A DNA stretch of 36,294 nucleotides from an uncultured Saprospiraceae bacterium (GTDB taxonomy: Bacteria > Bacteroidota > Bacteroidia > Chitinophagales > Saprospiraceae): contig CAKZTD010000295.1 of the NCBI GenBank assembly GCA_937921595.1, positions 1 to 36,294 of the forward strand, written 5' to 3'. The notes below the pieces were generated by a model that searched no databases, had not been told where the DNA came from, and saw nothing but the letters and a program-made list of their open reading frames with translations. This document shows, piece after piece, positions 15,489 through 24,845 of the stretch. A program made the position numbers and the translations under genes. The first letter of the stretch is position 1. The number at the start of each line of letters is the position of its first letter.

Positions 15489-15959
15489 TTATACAACTTT
15501 ATCTGCACAACTAGAGCTGGCAAATGCATGTGGCTTTGCTTTGAACACAAATCCCATCCCTAAGATATATCCCATCGCCTCTTTCAGAGCTGTATTCGAT
15601 TGGAAATGAGGATCGGTATTGATATCAGCATGAACCTCTAACTCTACATTATACTTATCCAAAAGATCACACAGTGCATAGGCGACTTCTACAGATTTGG
15701 CGACCTCAGAAATCATACGCTCTTTTAGCCCCATCTTTTGGGTAGTTTTGTAATTGTGAATAAACATAAATCCACCTTTCTTCTCTCTCAAGAATACAAT
15801 CACTGAGGCAAACTCTGTAACTGCTCCTCTTACTTGAGAATCCGTACCGATACAAACTTTTAGTTTATATCCTTTTTGTGTTTCTTGGATAATGGTCTTT
15901 TCAACTGCATCCTTAATAGGAGCATTGATCTTGTCACCATTTAAACGTCTCCACTTCAT
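15489..15959 (-). CDS. YkuK/DUF458-like RNase H fold protein
   Basis: A 156-residue protein matching the YkuK family (DUF458), a ribonuclease H-like fold of unknown substrate. Visible family blocks are CIGTDSQVRG (about 36-45, the first acidic residue), a strand with TEFASVIVFL, the helix KERMISEVAKSVEVA, and EVHADINTDPHFQSN with D and H residues (near 107-122), then GYILGMGFVFKAKPHAFASS at the end. In Bacillus the family is linked to sporulating cells only by name and remains uncharacterised. It has its own terminator and no operon partner. Confident of the family, not of the activity. Confidence 0.82.
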   Translation of the reverse strand: MKWRRLNGDKINAPIKDAVEKTIIQETQKGYKLKVCIGTDSQVRGAVTEFASVIVFLREKKGGFMFIHNYKTTQKMGLKERMISEVAKSVEVAYALCDLLDKYNVELEVHADINTDPHFQSNTALKEAMGYILGMGFVFKAKPHAFASSSCADKVV

Positions 15960-16313
15960 GTCATTAAGTTTTGTTTGTTCTCGAAAATAAGAAATATTAT
16001 TCGGGAATTAGAATTACACGAAAAATTTCATATAAGAATATCGTTAATTTAACAATCCACCAGCGAAAATAAGTTCCATCATTTGCTAAAAAATCCTTGA
16101 TTTCATTGAGCTTACTTGCAAAAGAAGGCATCCTAGAAGTCACAAATACCTCCAAAAATGGAGCTAAACAAAGCTCTTTCGGAGTCAAATTTGAATAGTC
16201 ATATCATTATAAAAGGAATTAGAAAGTTCCTTCCCTCCTTATTATAACTGTTTCAATATTTTCATTCTCAGTATCTTAGAAATGAGATCCAAACATATTA
16301 AAAACATAACTCA
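15960..16313. other. Divergent intergenic region, no gene supported
   Basis: 354 bp between the YkuK-like gene and the hybrid kinase. A 63-codon minus-strand frame with a TTG start is present (15997-16188) but not convincing. Short hairpins are seen at 16213-16232 (AAGGAA/TTCCTT) and as TCTCA/TGAGA about 16266-16287. No promoter box of the TAnnTTTG type was found for either gene. Confidence 0.5.
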
Positions 16314-17726
16314 TTGGAAGATTTAAGTCACTCCACAAAAGATAAGACCACGAAATACATTAATTGGATTTCGTTAGGTAGTTTAATCACCCTTTCTGCT
16401 TGTTTTATCATCACTTCTTATTTTGAAGTAAAAGCATTACAGCCAGAGCATGCAAGCAATTTATTGCTGCGAAATATCATATGTTCAGGAATTTTCATTC
16501 TTACCTATGCTTTCGCCTTAAGGCATTTTTTAAGCAAAGTCGTTGGTCTAGTTAGAGAAAAAGAGAATGCAGAGCATCAAGCTGCAGTCAAAGCTCAATT
16601 CTTGTCTACTATGAGTCACGAAATTCGAACACCGATGAATGCAGTGGTTGGATTATCAAATATTTTACTTTCTGAAGATCCGAGAACAGATCAGATAGAG
16701 AACTTAGATACTTTGAAATTTTCAGCGGATCTATTACTCTCTTTGATCAACGACATCTTAGATTATAGTAAAATCGAAGCGGGGAAAATTAGTATTGAGA
16801 AGATTGATTTTGACTTAAATCGAGTGATCACCAATATTAAAAATGCACTGACTCCAAAATCCAAAGAAAAGAACATTGGTTTAAATTTAAACATTGATCC
16901 TTCTATTCCTAAAAACGTTATTGGTGATCCTGTTAGACTTAGCCAGATCTTAACGAATTTGATTGGTAATGCAATTAAATTTACCGACAAAGGAGCTGTT
17001 GACATAGACTTGAAAATGCTGAAAAATACGGAAGACATTTCTACGATTAGATTTGCTATAAAAGATACTGGAATTGGAATTCCTAAAGATAAATTTGATC
17101 AGATTTTTAAAAGCTTTTCACAAGCAGAAGCAAATACCACTCGAAAGTTTGGTGGCACTGGTTTAGGTCTTTCTATTACAAAAAGATTATTAGAACTACA
17201 GAATAGTGAAATACAATTAGAAAGTGAAGTAGATAAAGGCTCAACCTTCTTTTTTGACTTAATGTTTGAGACTGCGGAGCAAAAAGAAACCATTTCTAAA
17301 ACAACAAAAGAAAAAGAAATTGCTTTTAAAAGTTTTGCAAAAGAATCTATCCTTTTAGTAGAAGATAACAAGATCAACATCATGGTTGCCAAGAAGTTTT
17401 TGAACAAATGGAACCTTAACATTGATGTAGCAGAGAATGGACAAATTGCTTTAGATAAAATTCAAGCAAATGAATATAGTATGGTCCTCATGGATTTAAA
17501 CATGCCTGTGATGGATGGGTATACTGCTACTGCTGAGATACGAAAATTATCGGCTCCAAAATATCAGAATCTTCCGATCATTGCACTTTCCGCATCTGCT
17601 ATCGCAGACTTCAGATATAAAGCTTTTGAAGCAGGAATGAATGCTTTTGTCACCAAGCCTTTTGTGCCAGAAGAGCTTTACGGAGTGATCGAAGAGTATT
17701 TATTGAAATCAGAGCTTAGCGTTTGA
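16314..17726 (+). CDS. Hybrid sensor histidine kinase with receiver domain
   Basis: Membrane hybrid kinase, 470 residues. Two membrane segments at about 15-36 and 50-75 are separated by only a short loop, so there is no large extracellular sensor. Then come a linker helix, HisKA with phosphoacceptor H102 (STMSHEIRTPMNAVVG), HATPase with N box (NLIGNAIKFT), G1 (DTGIGIP) and G2 (GGTGLGLS), and a receiver domain (about 343-465) with E350/D351, phosphoacceptor D394 (MDLNMPVMDG) and TKPF. There is no HPt domain, so the final acceptor is elsewhere. The start must be TTG at 16314: a TAA is five codons upstream and no ATG precedes the first membrane segment. Not paired with a regulator gene here. Confidence 0.9.
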   Translation: MEDLSHSTKDKTTKYINWISLGSLITLSACFIITSYFEVKALQPEHASNLLLRNIICSGIFILTYAFALRHFLSKVVGLVREKENAEHQAAVKAQFLSTMSHEIRTPMNAVVGLSNILLSEDPRTDQIENLDTLKFSADLLLSLINDILDYSKIEAGKISIEKIDFDLNRVITNIKNALTPKSKEKNIGLNLNIDPSIPKNVIGDPVRLSQILTNLIGNAIKFTDKGAVDIDLKMLKNTEDISTIRFAIKDTGIGIPKDKFDQIFKSFSQAEANTTRKFGGTGLGLSITKRLLELQNSEIQLESEVDKGSTFFFDLMFETAEQKETISKTTKEKEIAFKSFAKESILLVEDNKINIMVAKKFLNKWNLNIDVAENGQIALDKIQANEYSMVLMDLNMPVMDGYTATAEIRKLSAPKYQNLPIIALSASAIADFRYKAFEAGMNAFVTKPFVPEELYGVIEEYLLKSELSV

Positions 17727-17735
17727 TAAGTAACA

Positions 17736-17781
17736 TTGTTGATTAGTCATTGTTTGTTTTATACCAATGACTAATCAACAA
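17736..17781. terminator. Bidirectional terminator, perfect 17-bp stem
   Basis: TTGTTGATTAGTCATTG (17736-17752) and its exact complement (17765-17781) with a 12-nt loop lie between the convergent hybrid kinase and small secreted protein genes. T-rich sequence follows on the plus strand. Confidence 0.75.
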
Positions 17782-17789
17782 TTACAGGT

Positions 17790-18167
17790 TTATTTTTTCT
17801 TTTTCTTCAAGACTTCCTTTTCAGAAATCACCACATTATCAGCAACAATTTTAAAAGTATGGAGTCCATCAGGTCCATGTAAATAATTATATTGAAATCT
17901 ATTTTTTCCAGCTTTCACTTTTTTATATTTCTCTTTAATTAACACCTCCCCTTTCTCATCAGTAACTGTCCAAATCACCTTCTTTGCATCCTTCGGTAAA
18001 TTGTATTGAACAAAAAACATCCCTTCTCCAGGATCACCTAAAACTTTTAATTCATTTTTTTCATTAGTCTCGTTTTTTGCAGTTTCTTGAGCATATAAAC
18101 TACTGAAACTACCTGCTAACAAAAGGCATAGGACTAGAATTACATTTTTTAAAATTCTTGTGTTCAT
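17790..18167 (-). CDS. Small secreted beta-rich protein, unknown function
   Basis: 125 residues with a clear signal peptide (1-26, ending SLYAQ). The mature protein has a charged Asn/Glu linker, then a predicted beta sandwich: GEGMFFVQYNLP, KVIWTVTDEKGEVL, RFQYNYLHGPDGLHTFKIVADN. The pattern recalls the Ig-like folds of T9SS C-terminal domains and FlgD-like domains, but it lacks the usual terminal motif; it ends in a lysine run. No family recognised. A TAGGTTTG box (18245-18238) upstream on the minus strand may be its promoter. Divergent from the DUF255 lipoprotein. Confidence 0.75.
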   Translation of the reverse strand: MNTRILKNVILVLCLLLAGSFSSLYAQETAKNETNEKNELKVLGDPGEGMFFVQYNLPKDAKKVIWTVTDEKGEVLIKEKYKKVKAGKNRFQYNYLHGPDGLHTFKIVADNVVISEKEVLKKKKK

Positions 18168-18371
18168 CTTGTTTTATTTTATTAAAAAATAATGGAATAG
18201 TGTGAAATTAGAATCAGATTTATACTTGTATTTTCTACAAACCTAAATTCATTTTCGAACTCAATATAAAATTTTGTTTTTAAATGATTAGTCTACATTT
18301 CATACTTTAGTCAGATAGCTTCAAAAAATCAAGCAAGCCTTTAGAATTATCCATATCTTGCGAATTATTTT

Positions 18372-20501
18372 ATGATCAAAAACCTTTTCATGCTTCAATA
18401 TAGAATACTTCTACTTTTTATAGCCCTTTTTACTTTTGCCTGTAGTTCACAAAATGGAAAAATCCAAAGTGCTAAATATTCTAATCACTTAGCCAACGAA
18501 AGTAGTCCATATCTACTTCAACACGCTAATAACCCTGTAGATTGGTATCCCTGGGGCAACGAGGCTTTAGATAAAGCTAAAGATGATAATAAAATGATTA
18601 TCATTTCTGTTGGTTATTCTGCTTGTCACTGGTGTCATGTCATGGAACATGAATCATTTGAAGATTCTACTGTTGCAAAACTGATGAATGATAATTTTGT
18701 GAGTATCAAAGTAGATCGTGAAGAGCGTCCTGATATTGATGATGTATACATGACTGCTTGTCATTTAGCTACTGGAAAAGGCTGTGGATGGCCACTCAAT
18801 GCTATTGCGCTTCCTGATGGTCGTCCTGTTTGGGCGGGAACCTATTTTCCAAAGAAAAAATGGCAAGAGGTTTTGGATTATTTTATAAAACTGAGAAAAG
18901 AGGAGCCAGAAAAATTGGAAGAATATGCCAAACAACTTACTGGTGAGATACAATCTTCTGAGCAGATCATTATTAATAGTGGTGAACAAGATTTCAAAAA
19001 GGAGACGCTGGATCAAATCACCGTTAATTTTTTAAAAAATATCGATCTAAAAGAAGGTGGTAGAAAAGGGAGCCCTAAATTTCCAATGCCTAATAATTAT
19101 CAATTTTTATTAAGTCAATATTATAAAAACAATGATGCTGAATCATTGGATGCAGTTTTGACTACTTTGAAAAAAATGGCTGATGGTGGAATATATGATC
19201 ACCTCGGTGGTGGTTTTGCCAGATATTCTACGGATGACAAATGGAAGGTGCCTCATTTTGAAAAAATGCTTTACGATAATGGCCAATTGGTTAGTCTTTA
19301 TGCTCAAGCTTATAAAGCCGTGAAAGATCCTTTGTATAAAAAAGTAGTGGAGGAAACTTTAGCATTTATAAAAAGAGAACAGACCGATAAATCAGGAGGT
19401 TTTTACTCTTCATTAGATGCGGATAGCGAAGGAGAAGAAGGGAAGTTTTATGTTTGGACAAACGAAGAAATCGATGCTGTTTTTCTTGATCCTTCGACCA
19501 ATAAAATATTTAAAGACTATTATTCTATTCTTCCTCGTGGAAACTGGGAACACAAGAAAAATATTCTCCATCGTAAAAGGGATATTGATAAAATAGCAAA
19601 AGATAATAAAGTAACCATCGAGGAAATTAACACCATCATTAATACTGCAAAATTGCAATTAATGAAGGTTCGTGATCAACGGGTTCGTCCTGGTTTGGAT
19701 GATAAAATTTTGACCAGTTGGAATTCATTAATGCTGATGGGATATATCGATGCTTATAAAGCTTTGGGTGACGAGAGTTATCTTAAAACGGCTCAAAAAA
19801 ATGCTGATTTTTTAGTTAAGAACCAACTTCAAAAGGACTTTCGTTTGAATCGAAATTATAAAGATGGAAAGTCTTCGATTAACGCATTCTTAGATGATTA
19901 TGCTTTGACGATACAAGCTTTTGTGGCGATGTATGAAGTGACTTTTGATGAAGCATGGTTGGATAAAGCGGATGGCTTAGCAAAGTACACCATTGCTCAT
20001 TTCTTTGATGAAAAATCTGGAATGTTTAACTACACTTCGGATATTGATCCGCCATTGATTGCTCGAAAAAAGGAACTTGCGGATAATGTAATTCCTGGCT
20101 CTAATTCTTCCATCGCAAAGTCGCTTTTTATTCTGGGCACTTACACCTACAAGCCAGCTTACATTGAGAAAGCAACTCAGATGATGCAAAATATGGCAGA
20201 AGCCATTACTACAGCAGAACAACCTAATTTTTATTCCAATTGGTGTTCTCTTTATCAGTACATGGTCGATGCTCCTTATGAAGTAGCTATTGTTGGTGAT
20301 AATTATGAAAGCCTTAGAAATGATTTGATGAAAAATTATCTTCCAGATGCTTTATTTCTTGGAGGTAAAACGGAAGGTTCTCTTGAATTACTAGAAGGTA
20401 AATTACAGGAGGGTGAAACGATGATTTATGTTTGTCAGAATAAGGTGTGTAAGTTTCCTGTTCAGGAAGTGGAAAAGGCCTTGAAGTTGATGAAAGATTA
20501 A
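18372..20501 (+). CDS. DUF255 thioredoxin-domain lipoprotein (YyaL/SPATA20 family)
   Basis: 709 residues. Signal peptide with lipobox TFAC (C24). The N-terminal thioredoxin-like DUF255 domain (about 37-200) shows [12 protein letters not shown] (51-62) and the CxxC motif C85-H-W-C88. The rest (about 240-700) is an (alpha/alpha)6 barrel like N-acyl-glucosamine epimerases/glycosidases, with [37 protein letters not shown] and DDKILTSWN blocks. The family is widely conserved, from bacteria to human SPATA20, but its reaction is not established. Most bacterial members are cytoplasmic, so the lipoprotein signal is a point of interest. The start could also be the ATG at 18390, which keeps the signal. 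Confidence 0.93.
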   Translation: MIKNLFMLQYRILLLFIALFTFACSSQNGKIQSAKYSNHLANESSPYLLQHANNPVDWYPWGNEALDKAKDDNKMIIISVGYSACHWCHVMEHESFEDSTVAKLMNDNFVSIKVDREERPDIDDVYMTACHLATGKGCGWPLNAIALPDGRPVWAGTYFPKKKWQEVLDYFIKLRKEEPEKLEEYAKQLTGEIQSSEQIIINSGEQDFKKETLDQITVNFLKNIDLKEGGRKGSPKFPMPNNYQFLLSQYYKNNDAESLDAVLTTLKKMADGGIYDHLGGGFARYSTDDKWKVPHFEKMLYDNGQLVSLYAQAYKAVKDPLYKKVVEETLAFIKREQTDKSGGFYSSLDADSEGEEGKFYVWTNEEIDAVFLDPSTNKIFKDYYSILPRGNWEHKKNILHRKRDIDKIAKDNKVTIEEINTIINTAKLQLMKVRDQRVRPGLDDKILTSWNSLMLMGYIDAYKALGDESYLKTAQKNADFLVKNQLQKDFRLNRNYKDGKSSINAFLDDYALTIQAFVAMYEVTFDEAWLDKADGLAKYTIAHFFDEKSGMFNYTSDIDPPLIARKKELADNVIPGSNSSIAKSLFILGTYTYKPAYIEKATQMMQNMAEAITTAEQPNFYSNWCSLYQYMVDAPYEVAIVGDNYESLRNDLMKNYLPDALFLGGKTEGSLELLEGKLQEGETMIYVCQNKVCKFPVQEVEKALKLMKD

Positions 20502-20524
20502 ACAAAAATCTCAATTAATAATTT

Positions 20525-20589
20525 GCTAATCCTTGTTCTTAAATCAAAAAAATGCATTTAAGAACAAGGGTTAACTATTTTTGATTAAC
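20525..20589. terminator. Long inverted repeat between convergent genes, dispersed family copy B
   Basis: Arms of 20 nt at 20525-20544 and 20556-20575 with two mismatches and an 11-nt loop. It lies between the 3' ends of the DUF255 lipoprotein gene and the ftsE-like gene. The block 20556-20589 repeats 4619-4652 with one change in 34 nt. Confidence 0.65.
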
Positions 20590-20598
20590 TGGAAAATC

Positions 20599-21285
20599 TT
20601 ACACCACAAAATTCTCCTCATCCATCACCCTCCCCTTATTACAGCGAATAATCCTAGCTGGAAAATTTTCAATAATTCGATAATCATGAGTAGCAAAAAG
20701 AACAGTCGCATCATGCTCTGTGGCAAGCTCTCGAAGTAATTTCATAATTTCATCAGCCGTATCTGGATCAAGATTTCCTGTAGGCTCATCTGCGATGATC
20801 AGCTCAGGTCGATTCAACAATGCTCGAGCGATAACAACTCTTTGTTGTTCGCCCCCAGAAAGTTCATGAGGCATACTCTCCTTTTTATCTAATAAACCAA
20901 CCTTCGATAGAATGCTTGCAATGCGGGTTTCTACATTTTTTCGGTCTTTCCAACCAGTCGCTTTTAAAACAAAAAGAAGATTGTGGTAAACAGAACGATC
21001 AGAAAGCAAATTAAAATCCTGGAAAATGATTCCTAGCTTTCTTCGCAGTTTGGGAATACTTCTACGATTCAATTTTGTTAAATCAAAATCCGCAACATTC
21101 CCTCTTCCCTGTTGAAGCGGAAGGTCTGCATATAAGGTTTTTAATAAACTACTTTTTCCACTTCCTGTTTTACCAATTAAGTAAGCAAATTCTCCTTTTG
21201 TCAAAGTAAAATTTACATCCCGAAGAATAGATTGCTTCCCCTGAAAAATCTCAGCCTGCTTTAGATCAACGATTATATCTGCCAA
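20599..21285 (-). CDS. ftsE: FtsE-like ABC transporter ATP-binding protein
   Basis: ABC ATPase of 228 residues of the FtsE type, the partner of FtsX in controlling peptidoglycan hydrolases at division. Walker A is GKTGSGKSS (38-46), Q-loop FQDFNLL at 88-94, signature LSGGEQQR (142-149), Walker [13 protein letters not shown] (162-173) and the switch histidine ATHD (198-201). Alternatives are LolD or MacB-type ATPases, but the [10 protein letters not shown] stretch and the size fit FtsE; ftsX is not nearby. The start is TTG: no ATG exists between the in-frame TGA upstream and M138. A -7 box (TACTTTTG) lies about 70 bp upstream. Confidence 0.88.
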   Translation of the reverse strand: MADIIVDLKQAEIFQGKQSILRDVNFTLTKGEFAYLIGKTGSGKSSLLKTLYADLPLQQGRGNVADFDLTKLNRRSIPKLRRKLGIIFQDFNLLSDRSVYHNLLFVLKATGWKDRKNVETRIASILSKVGLLDKKESMPHELSGGEQQRVVIARALLNRPELIIADEPTGNLDPDTADEIMKLLRELATEHDATVLFATHDYRIIENFPARIIRCNKGRVMDEENFVV

Positions 21286-21356
21286 TTCTCTTGTTTTTTT
21301 TCAAAAATAGGTTTTTCCAAGGAATTTTAAGCATTAATTTCCTGAGAGAATCCTTG

Positions 21357-21364
21357 CAAAAGTA
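21357..21364 (-). promoter_or_regulatory. -7 promoter box of the ftsE-like gene
   Basis: TACTTTTG on the minus strand (21364-21357) fits TAnnTTTG. It is followed by GCA as often seen in these promoters. No good -33 element was found. Confidence 0.4.
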
Positions 21365-21576
21365 CCCTAAACCTCAATTGTGGCTCATATCAGCCGAAAT
21401 GATTGTAATTCTTTTGTAAAAGGGAACACATTTTAACGATCACAATTAATTTTGCTGTAATTTTGTTATAATAGTAGTTTAGTTTCTACTATTCTTTAAA
21501 CTATCAAAAGAAGCTGTTGTTATTCTAAAATAGACTTTAGAAATTCTTATTTCATCATTTGACTAAATAATAAGCT

Positions 21577-21978
21577 ATGCAAAAGATTCATATTATCGGA
21601 CTAGTCATGATCGCACTGGCCATTGGAGCACTAATCTCTATGATGTCAGATGTCGTTGAATATTCAAATTTCCAACAAGCCATTGATGCTGGATCTCGAG
21701 TAAAGGTGGTCGGAGTATTGTCGAAAGACAAACCAATGGAATACAATCCTCAAAAAGATGCTAACCACTTTTCGTTTTTTATAAAAGACGATCAAGGGAT
21801 GGAAAAGAAAGTCATCTTGAACAAAAGCAAGCCTCAGGATTTTGAAATGTCAGAGCAAATTGTGGTGACAGGTACGATGAAAAATGACAATTTTGTTGCG
21901 GATGAGATTTTACTCAAGTGTCCTTCGAAATATAAGGATGAAGAAATTCAATTGAAGAAAGAAGAGCAGAAAATATAA
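21577..21978 (+). CDS. ccmE: Cytochrome c maturation protein CcmE, CxxxY variant
   Basis: Haem chaperone of the system I cytochrome c maturation pathway, 133 residues, anchored by an N-terminal membrane helix (about 5-24), with an OB-fold in the periplasm (about 38-112). The usual haem-binding His is replaced: the C-terminal motif is C115-P-S-K-Y119, a CxxxY form instead of HxxxY. Such CcmE variants are known from Desulfovibrio and archaea, where they go with a reduced Ccm set. It is followed by ccmF, which supports the assignment. Confidence 0.85.
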   Translation: MQKIHIIGLVMIALAIGALISMMSDVVEYSNFQQAIDAGSRVKVVGVLSKDKPMEYNPQKDANHFSFFIKDDQGMEKKVILNKSKPQDFEMSEQIVVTGTMKNDNFVADEILLKCPSKYKDEEIQLKKEEQKI

Positions 21979-21981
21979 TAC

Positions 21982-22011
21982 TAACCATATTGCGATATAA
22001 CTATATGGTTA
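21982..22011 (+). repeat. 9-bp hairpin between ccmE and ccmF
   Basis: TAACCATAT (21982-21990) and ATATGGTTA (22003-22011) are exact complements with a 12-nt loop. No T-run follows. It lies in the 68-nt gap between ccmE and ccmF and may affect stability or relative expression. Confidence 0.4.
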
Positions 22012-22046
22012 TGTCTTTATGAGATAGACTTAAACCCTAGCGAAGA

Positions 22047-24842
22047 ATGGAATACATTGGCGAACATCTTTTACCTGGTAAGATCGGACACTTCCTTATA
22101 ATATTTAGTTTTGTTTGTAGCATCCTTGCATCACTTGCCTATTTTTTTAGTACTCAAAGGCGAGCTTTACCAGAAGCAAAAGGTTGGAGAAATATAGGTA
22201 GAACTGCTTTTGGTCTACACGGAATTAGTGTTTTTGGAATTATAGGAATCATCTTTTATGTAATGACGATGCGGTATTATGAATATCACTATGTCTACGC
22301 ACATGTCAATGATGATTTAGCCTATAAATATCTTGCTTCTGCCTTTTGGGAAGGACAAGAGGGAAGCTTTTTACTTTGGATGTTTTGGCATGTTGTATTA
22401 GGAGGGATATTGATCTGGAAAGCCAAAGAATGGGAATCTCCAGTGCTAGCTGTTGTAGCAGCATCTCAGGTTCTGATTGGAAGTATGTTATTAGGATTAC
22501 ACTTTGGAAGTGGAGAATGGGAATTTAAAATTGGAAGTAATCCATTGTTGTTATTAAGAGATGTCATGCAAGCACCTGTCTTTGCAAATGCTGATTATTT
22601 GAGTTTAATCAAAGGTACAGGGCTTAATCCTCTTCTACAAAATTATTGGATGACCATCCACCCACCTACTTTATTTCTTGGATTTGCATCAACAGTTGTA
22701 CCTTTTGCCTATGCGGTCGCAGGTTACTGGACCAAGCAATATAAAGCTTGGTTAAAGCCAGTGATGCCTTGGGCATTATTTTCAGGAGCAATATTAGGAA
22801 CCGGAATTTTGATGGGCGGTGCTTGGGCCTATGAGGCTTTGAGTTTTGGAGGTTATTGGGCCTGGGATCCAGTAGAGAATATGTCATTAGTTCCTTGGAT
22901 TTTATTAATTGGAGGAATTCATACAAATTTGATTGCTAGAAATACTGGTTATTCGATCAAAAGTACCTACCTCTTTTATTCACTTTGCTTTGTCTTTATT
23001 TTATATTCTACCTTCCTGACAAGAAGTGGAATTTTAGGTGAAACATCGGTTCACGCCTTTACAGAGATGGGCTTAGAAAATCAATTGCTCTTATTGATTC
23101 TCTTCTTTTTAGGAATCACTTTATATCAATTTATAAAGAACTACTCCAAAGTTCCAGCTCCAGAGAAAGAAGAAGCAACACCAAGTAAAGAGTTCTGGAT
23201 GTTTATCGGATCATTGGTTTTATTCTTTTCGGCCATTCTGATTACCGTTTCTACTTCTTTACCTGTTTACAATAAAATAGTAGAGCTTTTCAATCCTGAA
23301 CACATTGCAGTAACGATCCAAGACCCAGTTGAACATCACAATAAATTTCAACTATGGATAGCGGTACTGATTGGTGTATTATCAGGATGTGCCCAGTTAC
23401 TGAGATTCAAAGAAAGGAATTGGAAGTCTTATATGAGCAAGTATTTAAAACACATAGGAGGCGTTATTTTGGTTGCTGGTGTATTGACTTTTTTGACCAA
23501 TTACTGGTTGACTATCGTAGCCTGGCAACATCAGCTTTTGCTTTTTGCTGGCTTGTTCGGCGTATTGGCTAATCTCGATTACCTGATTAATTTTATAAAA
23601 TTTAATTTAAAAATAGCAGGTTCATCTTTCGCTCACATCGGATTCGGTTTTATGATTTTGGGAGCTATTGCATCAGGCCTAAACAAACAACACATCTCTT
23701 CTAATCGATTTGCTCAAAAGGGTTTATTGGATGAAAAACTATTGGATACCAATGTTTTGATTTTTAAAGATATGCCGATGTATATGAGTGGTTATCGTGT
23801 GACTTATACGAATGACACCATGATTGGAAATGAGCGTATTTTCAATATCGATTATGAAAAACTGGATAAAGATGGAAATGTACTGAACTCCTTTTCTGTA
23901 AAACCCGTAGCGCTTTATAATAACAAATTGACTAAAGTAGCAGCTTATAATCCTTCGACAAAACATTTTTTACATAAAGATATTTTTACGCATATTGCAA
24001 ACCTTCCAGAGGTGGAAGCCGACATTGAAGCAAGACATGCCAGAGAGGATAGTTTAAAATTTATTAGTTATAGCTCTATGCTTGGCGATACCATTTTCAT
24101 GGATAAATTCTTTGCCATCATTGAAGACATCAATCGTGATCCAAAGCATGAGGAATATGAACGTGAAGCGGATGATATAGCGATTGGATTAAAAATGGTT
24201 GTAAAAAGACCAGGTTTTGAGCAAGGATGGAATGCAGAACCTATGTTGCTTTTAAGAAAAAATATGGTCTACAGCTACCCTACTCAGATCAATGATCTTG
24301 GTGTTCGGGTCAAACTTCCAGAAGAAATATTTGCTAGAGTTTTTGATATGAATCAAAAATTAAAATTCACAGATTTCACTTTAAAAGAAGGTGAAGAGAT
24401 TAATTTTAATGGTTCAAAAATAGTATTTAAAGGCTTCAATACGGAACCTAATAATCCAGAATACACCAAACAAGAAGGTGACATTGCCGTTGGTGCAAAG
24501 CTAAATATCCAAGATCCAGATGGAAAACCCTGGTATACAGAACCAATCTATTTGATCCGTGGTAATCAACCTTATAACCTGAAGGATCAAGTTGAAGAAA
24601 TAGGATTGCATTTCATTTTTCAGGAAATTGATCCAAATAATCAGACGGTTAAAATTGGAGTCGCTCAAGCGGAACAATCCGAACGAGCAATCCCTGTTGA
24701 GATGACAGAAGACGCATTAAGATCAGATTATCTTGTTTTAGAAACCATCGTATTCCCTGGTATAAACTTCTTCTGGATGGGAACCATCATGATGATGCTT
24801 GGATTGGCTGCGAGTATGATTAATCGTAGAAGACAAGCTTAA
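22047..24842 (+). CDS. ccmF: Cytochrome c haem lyase subunit CcmF
   Basis: Integral membrane protein of 931 residues that passes haem from CcmE to apocytochrome c. Many membrane helices occupy about 10-550. The haem-handling tryptophan-rich WWD region reads WAYEALSFGGYWAWDPVENM (260-279), and the conserved block NPLLQNYWMTIHPPTLFLG (194-212) contains the family histidine H205. The part after about 560 is a large periplasmic domain, longer than in proteobacterial CcmF (about 650 residues in total), ending with a last membrane helix and a basic tail (902-931). It follows ccmE by 68 bp and is followed after 3 nt by the DUF2520 gene. CcmABCDGH were not seen here. Confidence 0.94.
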   Translation: MEYIGEHLLPGKIGHFLIIFSFVCSILASLAYFFSTQRRALPEAKGWRNIGRTAFGLHGISVFGIIGIIFYVMTMRYYEYHYVYAHVNDDLAYKYLASAFWEGQEGSFLLWMFWHVVLGGILIWKAKEWESPVLAVVAASQVLIGSMLLGLHFGSGEWEFKIGSNPLLLLRDVMQAPVFANADYLSLIKGTGLNPLLQNYWMTIHPPTLFLGFASTVVPFAYAVAGYWTKQYKAWLKPVMPWALFSGAILGTGILMGGAWAYEALSFGGYWAWDPVENMSLVPWILLIGGIHTNLIARNTGYSIKSTYLFYSLCFVFILYSTFLTRSGILGETSVHAFTEMGLENQLLLLILFFLGITLYQFIKNYSKVPAPEKEEATPSKEFWMFIGSLVLFFSAILITVSTSLPVYNKIVELFNPEHIAVTIQDPVEHHNKFQLWIAVLIGVLSGCAQLLRFKERNWKSYMSKYLKHIGGVILVAGVLTFLTNYWLTIVAWQHQLLLFAGLFGVLANLDYLINFIKFNLKIAGSSFAHIGFGFMILGAIASGLNKQHISSNRFAQKGLLDEKLLDTNVLIFKDMPMYMSGYRVTYTNDTMIGNERIFNIDYEKLDKDGNVLNSFSVKPVALYNNKLTKVAAYNPSTKHFLHKDIFTHIANLPEVEADIEARHAREDSLKFISYSSMLGDTIFMDKFFAIIEDINRDPKHEEYEREADDIAIGLKMVVKRPGFEQGWNAEPMLLLRKNMVYSYPTQINDLGVRVKLPEEIFARVFDMNQKLKFTDFTLKEGEEINFNGSKIVFKGFNTEPNNPEYTKQEGDIAVGAKLNIQDPDGKPWYTEPIYLIRGNQPYNLKDQVEEIGLHFIFQEIDPNNQTVKIGVAQAEQSERAIPVEMTEDALRSDYLVLETIVFPGINFFWMGTIMMMLGLAASMINRRRQA

Positions 24843-24845
24843 TTT

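Noticed and set aside
15997-16188. 63-codon minus-strand frame upstream of the YkuK-like gene
   Set aside because: It begins with TTG, lies in a divergent intergenic region and shows no recognisable domain or promoter.
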